64,000 bases of DNA, from contig NC_012590.1 of NCBI RefSeq assembly GCF_000022905.1, positions 930,001 to 994,000 of the forward strand, read 5' to 3'. The notes under the pieces were generated by a model. The model ran no database searches, was not told the origin of the DNA, and was given only the letters and a program-made list of their open reading frames with translations. Below are positions 60,201 through 64,000 of the stretch, piece by piece. Source of the DNA: Corynebacterium aurimucosum ATCC 700975 (GTDB taxonomy: Bacteria > Actinomycetota > Actinomycetes > Mycobacteriales > Mycobacteriaceae). Each line of letters opens with the position of its first letter. Position 1 is the stretch's first letter. The position numbers and the translations under genes were made by a program.

Positions 60201-60917
60201 ATGACATCGAGCTTATTACTGCTACTCAAAGCCCCGTTGCAGTCGTGGGGCAACGAATCACGCTACGCCACTCGAACAACGTCTCAGATTCCATCGAAAT
60301 CCGGAGTGCTCGGCATGCTCGCCGCCGCCGAAGGTCGCCGGCGGACCGACGGCATTGAGGATCTCGCACGTCTGACGTTCGCTGTGCGAGTTGACCAATC
60401 TGGCAGTCTGCTGCGCGATTATCAGACGGCACAGGATTGGCAGCGCAATCCTAATGCATCTGCAAAATTGGTAACACGCTATTTCCTCTCTGATGCTGCC
60501 TTTGTTGCCGCCATCGAGGCAGAGGACCGCGGTTTACTTGAAGGTTTGGCTGAGGCGCTGAACAAACCTGCATTCCCCATTTTCTTGGGACGACGTTCAT
60601 GTCCGGCACCGCCAAATTTGGTGCAGGGAATTGATGATATACCTGCGGTTGAGTCGCTTCAGGCGCACTCTACGTGGCATGCCACAAAGGAGTACATGAA
60701 GACCTGTGGAGAGAAGGTAGCCCTGCCGATTTATCGCGATGCAAAGCCAGGTGAACTCGGGGAGTCGTTGCAAGATGTGCCCGTGTCGTTTGACCCGAGG
60801 CACCGAAAGTACTCCTGGCGCACGGTTGTTCAACGTGAGAGCGCCATGGTTGATAATCCCTTGGATGCATCGCAGCTGCGGCCGGACCCATTCATGGAAG
60901 CGGTGATGAACGCGTGA
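60201..60917 (+). CDS. casD: Type I-E Cascade subunit Cas5e (CasD)
   Basis: 238-aa RAMP protein that caps the 5' handle of the crRNA. LLLLKAPLQSWGNESRYATRTT, with the SKSGVLGMLAAAEGRRR glycine-containing segment, is typical; CGEKVALPIYRDAKPGELGESLQDVPVSFDPRHRKYSWR forms the C-terminal region. GAAGGGAG precedes the ATG. The stop overlaps the cas6e start. Confidence 0.95.
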   Translation: MTSSLLLLLKAPLQSWGNESRYATRTTSQIPSKSGVLGMLAAAEGRRRTDGIEDLARLTFAVRVDQSGSLLRDYQTAQDWQRNPNASAKLVTRYFLSDAAFVAAIEAEDRGLLEGLAEALNKPAFPIFLGRRSCPAPPNLVQGIDDIPAVESLQAHSTWHATKEYMKTCGEKVALPIYRDAKPGELGESLQDVPVSFDPRHRKYSWRTVVQRESAMVDNPLDASQLRPDPFMEAVMNA

Positions 60918-61606
60918 CCACGCTAACCAAGATCCTGATCAACCCTCAGTTGCGTCAAGGGCGGAAGCTTCTTACGAATCCACATGCCATGCATGCGGCA
61001 GTTAGTGCAGCTTTTCCGCCCGACATCGATACCGATGAAGCACGGTTGTTATGGCGGATTGATCGAAATGGTCACGAAAATGCTCTTTACATTGTTGGTC
61101 CCGAGAAACCGACGGCGTCTGGAATTGTAGAGCAGGCTGGCTACGACACACGGCCCGCCCAGTCTCTTGATTACACCCGCCTGCTGGGTTCCTTGCAGAA
61201 GGGGCAGCGCTGGAGGTTTGAGCTGCTTGCAAACCCAACCTATTCTCAGTCCAACAACGGAAAACGCGGCAAAGTTAAAGCCCACGTTTCAGTAGATCAC
61301 CAGCTTGAGTGGCTCTATTCTCGGGCGGAAAAGGTTGGTTTTGCGTTGGCTCCGCGCGCCAATGACACCGTGCCTGCGGAAGAACGAGCACGTTGGTCGG
61401 TAGAAGATGAAACAGCCATCGTGGAGAGGCGGACCCTTGATTTCCGCAAAGGTGGGAACCGACGCCACATCCGTATTGTAACGGCCCGCTATCGTGGCAC
61501 CCTGGAGGTCACAGATTCTGCGCTGCTCCGCTCCACTCTTACTCACGGCATAGGTCGTGCTCGTGGTTATGGTTGTGGTTTGATGACGTTGGCGGCAGTT
61601 TCTTAA
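60914..61606 (+). CDS. casE: crRNA endonuclease Cas6e (CasE)
   Basis: 230-aa nuclease that cleaves the pre-crRNA at the base of the repeat hairpin. NPHAMHAAVSAAFP contains His27, at the position of the catalytic His of the family; the C-terminal glycine-rich loop HGIGRARGYGCGLMTLAAV binds the repeat RNA. The GTG start overlaps the cas5e stop by 4 bp (GTGA). Confidence 0.94.
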   Translation: MTTLTKILINPQLRQGRKLLTNPHAMHAAVSAAFPPDIDTDEARLLWRIDRNGHENALYIVGPEKPTASGIVEQAGYDTRPAQSLDYTRLLGSLQKGQRWRFELLANPTYSQSNNGKRGKVKAHVSVDHQLEWLYSRAEKVGFALAPRANDTVPAEERARWSVEDETAIVERRTLDFRKGGNRRHIRIVTARYRGTLEVTDSALLRSTLTHGIGRARGYGCGLMTLAAVS

Positions 61607-62544
61607 TGGCTACGCCACATGAGGTCCCTATCGCACGCCAGGCCTTGGCGCGCGTAGGGGACCGGATCAGTTTTCTTTACGCTGAACGCTGTGTAGTGAA
61701 TCGTGATGGCAATTCGCTCACGATAATGGACCAACGGGGCATCGCTCATCTTCCAGCTACCCAAATCGCAGCTCTTCTTTTGGGGCCAGGGACAAAGATT
61801 ACGTATGCTGCGATGGCCCTGCTTGGCGACGCTGGCGTAAGTACCGTCTGGGTAGGAGAGCGCGGTGTGCGGTACTACGCGCACGGCCGGCCGCCAGCAA
61901 AATCAAGCCGCATGGCAGAAATCCAAGCGGAGGTAGTCACTCACCAACGAAAGAGATTGGATTGTGCGCGCCGCATGTACTCGATGCGGTTTCCTGGCGA
62001 AGATGTGTCAAGTCTGACCATGGCACAACTACGTGGTCGGGAAGGCGCGAGGATGAAGAAAGTGTACGAAGCGGAATCGAAACGGACCGGAGTTTATTGG
62101 AATCGTCGATCCTATGATCCGAATGACTTCGATTCATCGGATCCAATCAACCAGGCGCTTACCGCTGCGAGCGCAGCGCTTTATGGAGTAGCCCATGCCG
62201 TAATCGCCGCATTAGGCTTCATTCCAGCCTTAGGCATTATTCATAACGGAACTGATCGTTCTTTCGTTTATGACATCGCAGATCTATATAAGGCAGAAAT
62301 TTCAATCCCGGCTGCATTCGACGCTGTCGCTGCTGCCAAGGGAAATCCATCGACGGAAGTCCGTCGGCATGTTCGCGATTATGTTGTTTCGCACAGGCTG
62401 ATGCCTCGCATGGTAAAAGACTTGAAATCGTTGTTCGATATCCCTGATGACGAACTTGTGAGTGATGTTGAACTTATGTTGTGGAGTGAACTCGAGGTTA
62501 TTGCTTCAGGCGTGAACTGGTCTGAAGAGGAGACACTTTCATGA
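61606..62544 (+). CDS. cas1: Adaptation integrase Cas1e
   Basis: 312-aa integrase of new spacers. Metal ligands are the Glu of LRGREGARMKKVYE, the His of GIIHNGTDRSFVYDIADLYKAE and the Asp of the same segment. ISFLYAERCVVNRDGNSLTIMDQRG is the N-terminal beta domain. ATG 61606 overlaps the cas6e stop (TAATG) and is preferred to a TTG/GTG-type start 33 bases upstream. Confidence 0.96.
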   Translation: MATPHEVPIARQALARVGDRISFLYAERCVVNRDGNSLTIMDQRGIAHLPATQIAALLLGPGTKITYAAMALLGDAGVSTVWVGERGVRYYAHGRPPAKSSRMAEIQAEVVTHQRKRLDCARRMYSMRFPGEDVSSLTMAQLRGREGARMKKVYEAESKRTGVYWNRRSYDPNDFDSSDPINQALTAASAALYGVAHAVIAALGFIPALGIIHNGTDRSFVYDIADLYKAEISIPAAFDAVAAAKGNPSTEVRRHVRDYVVSHRLMPRMVKDLKSLFDIPDDELVSDVELMLWSELEVIASGVNWSEEETLS

Positions 62545-62897
62545 TCGTTCTCGTCGTTACAGCGTGCCCGGCTGGGCTCCGAGGTGATCTTTCCAAATGG
62601 TTGATTGAATTAACTCCTGGAGTGTTTGTAGGTCGTCCTTCAGCAAGAATTCGTGATTTGTTGTGGGAGCGAACAGTCGAACTATGTAAGGACGGGAGAG
62701 CGCTATTGGTTTATTCGGCAGCTAATGAACAAGGCCTTGAGTTTAAGACTCACCGGCACCATTGGCAGCCAACAGACTTCGATGGAGTCACACTCATGGT
62801 TCGTCCCTCTCCTGAACGGAAGACTGTGCAGAGCAGAACTGGATGGTCGCGAGCACGGCAGGTCCGGTCTGCCTATCGTAAACAGAAAGGGAAGTAG
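62541..62897 (+). CDS. cas2: Adaptation protein Cas2e
   Basis: 118-aa ferredoxin-like dimerising partner of Cas1. IVLVVTACPAGLRGDLSKWLIELTPGVFVGRPSARIRDLLWE is the type I-E signature, followed by GLEFKTHRHHWQPTDFDGVTLM and a basic C-terminal tail. ATGA overlap with cas1. Confidence 0.96.
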   Translation: MIVLVVTACPAGLRGDLSKWLIELTPGVFVGRPSARIRDLLWERTVELCKDGRALLVYSAANEQGLEFKTHRHHWQPTDFDGVTLMVRPSPERKTVQSRTGWSRARQVRSAYRKQKGK

Positions 62898-62984
62898 AAA
62901 GAACTGGGGCACAGCCTCTCTCTTGCTGCTGAGAAGTCGTATGTAAACTGAACTTACGGCTCGTTAATGCGCTGTTCAGCAAGT
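62898..62984 (+). promoter_or_regulatory. CRISPR leader
   Basis: 87 bp between the cas2 stop and the first repeat, AT-richer than its surroundings, with a CTGAAC / GTTCAG inverted repeat (62948-62979) around CTCGTTAATG. Position and repeat orientation (hairpin repeat reading GTGCTCC...GAGCC away from cas2) mark it as the leader end, so the newest spacers should be those nearest 63013. Confidence 0.65.
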
Positions 62985-64000
62985 GTGCTCCCCGCGTAAG
63001 CGGGGATGAGCCGTTGGGGATACGCCCACCGTGCTCACGGCTCAGGTGCTCCCCGCGTAAGCGGGGATGAGCCCGTTACGCACAACTGCGCCTAGTGGGG
63101 CGAAAGGTGCTCCCCGCGTAAGCGGGGATGAGCCGAATCGTAGTGTTGGCCTTGACCTGCGTGTCCTGTGCTCCCCGCGTAAGCGGGGATGAGCCCTCAT
63201 CGCGAGGTAATCAACCGCTCGAGATGTGGTGCTCCCCGCGTAAGCGGGGATGAGCCCCGCTCGAGATGTGGCGAAAGCGTCATCCAACGGTGCTCCCCGC
63301 GTAAGCGGGGATGAGCCGACAGTCGGCGGCACACTGAGCGAGAAGCGGACGTGCTCCCCGCGTAAGCGGGGATGAGCCCCGTACTATCCCATTGCTCAGC
63401 TCACCGGGCCGGTGCTCCCCGCGTAAGCGGGGATGAGCCCTCTTGATACTGATTAGCGGATAGACCTACGGCGTGCTCCCCGCGTAAGCGGGGATGAGCC
63501 GGCCCTAAAGGCGCAGTAGAACCGGGCGAAGTGGTGCTCCCCGCGTAAGCGGGGATGAGCCCCCACCGCCATTAGGTCATTGCGTATCAATTGGGTGCTC
63601 CCCGCGTAAGCGGGGATGAGCCCACGTTTCCCTCGCTGTCGAGTTGCCACATCTCGTGCTCCCCGCGTAAGCGGGGATGAGCCCTCTGCTGATGCGATGG
63701 CCGCTCTTGATGAGGCGTGCTCCCCGCGTAAGCGGGGATGAGCCCCCGTCCGGGTACGTATTAACTCTCGTGGTGGCGTGCTCCCCGCGTAAGCGGGGAT
63801 GAGCCGGCACTTCACGCGCTGTCCGATATCCCTGTCCGGTGCTCCCCGCGTAAGCGGGGATGAGCCCCAGCATGTCGACGGGATAGTCGCCGGACGGTAG
63901 TGCTCCCCGCGTAAGCGGGGATGAGCCCCTATGGGAATCTCGACGCCCATTAGAGACCGAGTGCTCCCCGCGTAAGCGGGGATGAGCCGTCAGCGTCCTG
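62985..64000 (+). CRISPR. Type I-E CRISPR array, at least 17 repeats, open at the window edge
   Basis: 17 copies of a 28-bp repeat starting every 61 bp from 62985 to 63961, with 16 complete 33-bp spacers and a partial seventeenth. All repeats I read are identical: they begin GTGCTCCCCGCG, contain the hairpin CCCCGC-GTAA-GCGGGG and end GATGAGCC. The repeat closely resembles the E. coli type I-E repeat. The base following every repeat is C (11 times) or G (6 times), so the functional repeat is probably 29 bp with a variable last base from the protospacer motif. Spacers 4 (63196-63228) and 5 (63257-63289) share 14 nt. No spacer matches another part of this window by eye. Confidence 0.98.

Noticed and set aside
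63042..63950. Open frames through the CRISPR array with repeated SSPLTRGAP and LIPAYAGST peptides
   Set aside because: Translated CRISPR repeats; a well-known source of spurious proteins.

Overview
The window is a GC-rich actinobacterial chromosome segment, almost certainly Corynebacterium. Three things point there. The gene order gapB-type GAPDH / pth / rplY / prs / glmU / multicopper oxidase matches the C. glutamicum chromosome. Several proteins have corynebacterial relatives (SucE-like exporter, AztD-like zinc lipoprotein, 950-aa acyltransferase). Many genes start directly at or next to the expected transcription start, with a TANNNT -10 hexamer 6-8 nt before ATG/GTG, which is typical of leaderless corynebacterial mRNAs. 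I see no rRNA, tRNA or insertion sequence, and no gene-free stretch longer than 300 bases.

Region 1 (0-18.6 kb) is housekeeping and envelope: a zinc-linked lipoprotein with a possible Zur site, an ABC-F ATPase, an AEC carrier, a small secreted protein, an ABM-fold monooxygenase, a very long acyltransferase, a HAD phosphatase and a HIBCH-like crotonase. A pair closely resembling plant/cyanobacterial SQD1 (UDP-sulfoquinovose synthase) and SqdX (sulfoquinovosyl transferase) follows. After it come a LysE/GAP-like membrane protein, a gamma-carbonic anhydrase, a patatin and a SucE/AspT-type exporter.

Region 2 (18.7-37 kb) is a branched-chain/fatty acyl-CoA catabolic island: thiolase, 3-hydroxyisobutyryl-CoA hydrolase, enoyl-CoA hydratase, MarR regulator, acyl-CoA synthetase, TetR regulator, acyl-CoA dehydrogenase, SDR dehydrogenase, mmsA, mmsB, a second TetR regulator, a GntP permease and an AMACR-type CoA transferase/racemase. 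Together these give every step from isobutyryl-CoA to propionyl-CoA and the core of 2-methylbutyryl-CoA breakdown. Embedded in the island is a translationally overlapping pair, a Pat-type GNAT/acyl-CoA-ligase acyltransferase and an AcuC deacetylase, which probably controls acyl-CoA enzymes by lysine acylation. Three promoters of the island carry the same 24-bp inverted repeat (GTACG-N14-CGTAC), suggesting one regulon.

Region 3 (37-52.4 kb) is core: prfC, an SDR, two peptidyl-tRNA hydrolases, nitronate monooxygenase, gapB, ppk2, a frameshifted PepSY lipoprotein gene, an FAH-family hydrolase, rplY, prs, glmU, an MFS carrier and a CopO-like multicopper oxidase. Three copies of a ~70-bp hairpin repeat bounded by AACTGCC/GGCAGTT lie at 14.9, 21.9 and 42.9 kb, all between convergent genes.

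Region 4 (52.4-64 kb) is accessory: a GIY-YIG gene split by a frameshift, then a complete type I-E CRISPR-Cas locus (cas3, cse1, cse2, cas7, cas5, cas6e, cas1, cas2, leader) and an array of at least 17 identical 28-bp repeats that runs off the window edge. The base after each repeat is always G or C. Spacers 4 and 5 overlap in sequence, which lets an AAC protospacer-adjacent motif be read from the array itself.
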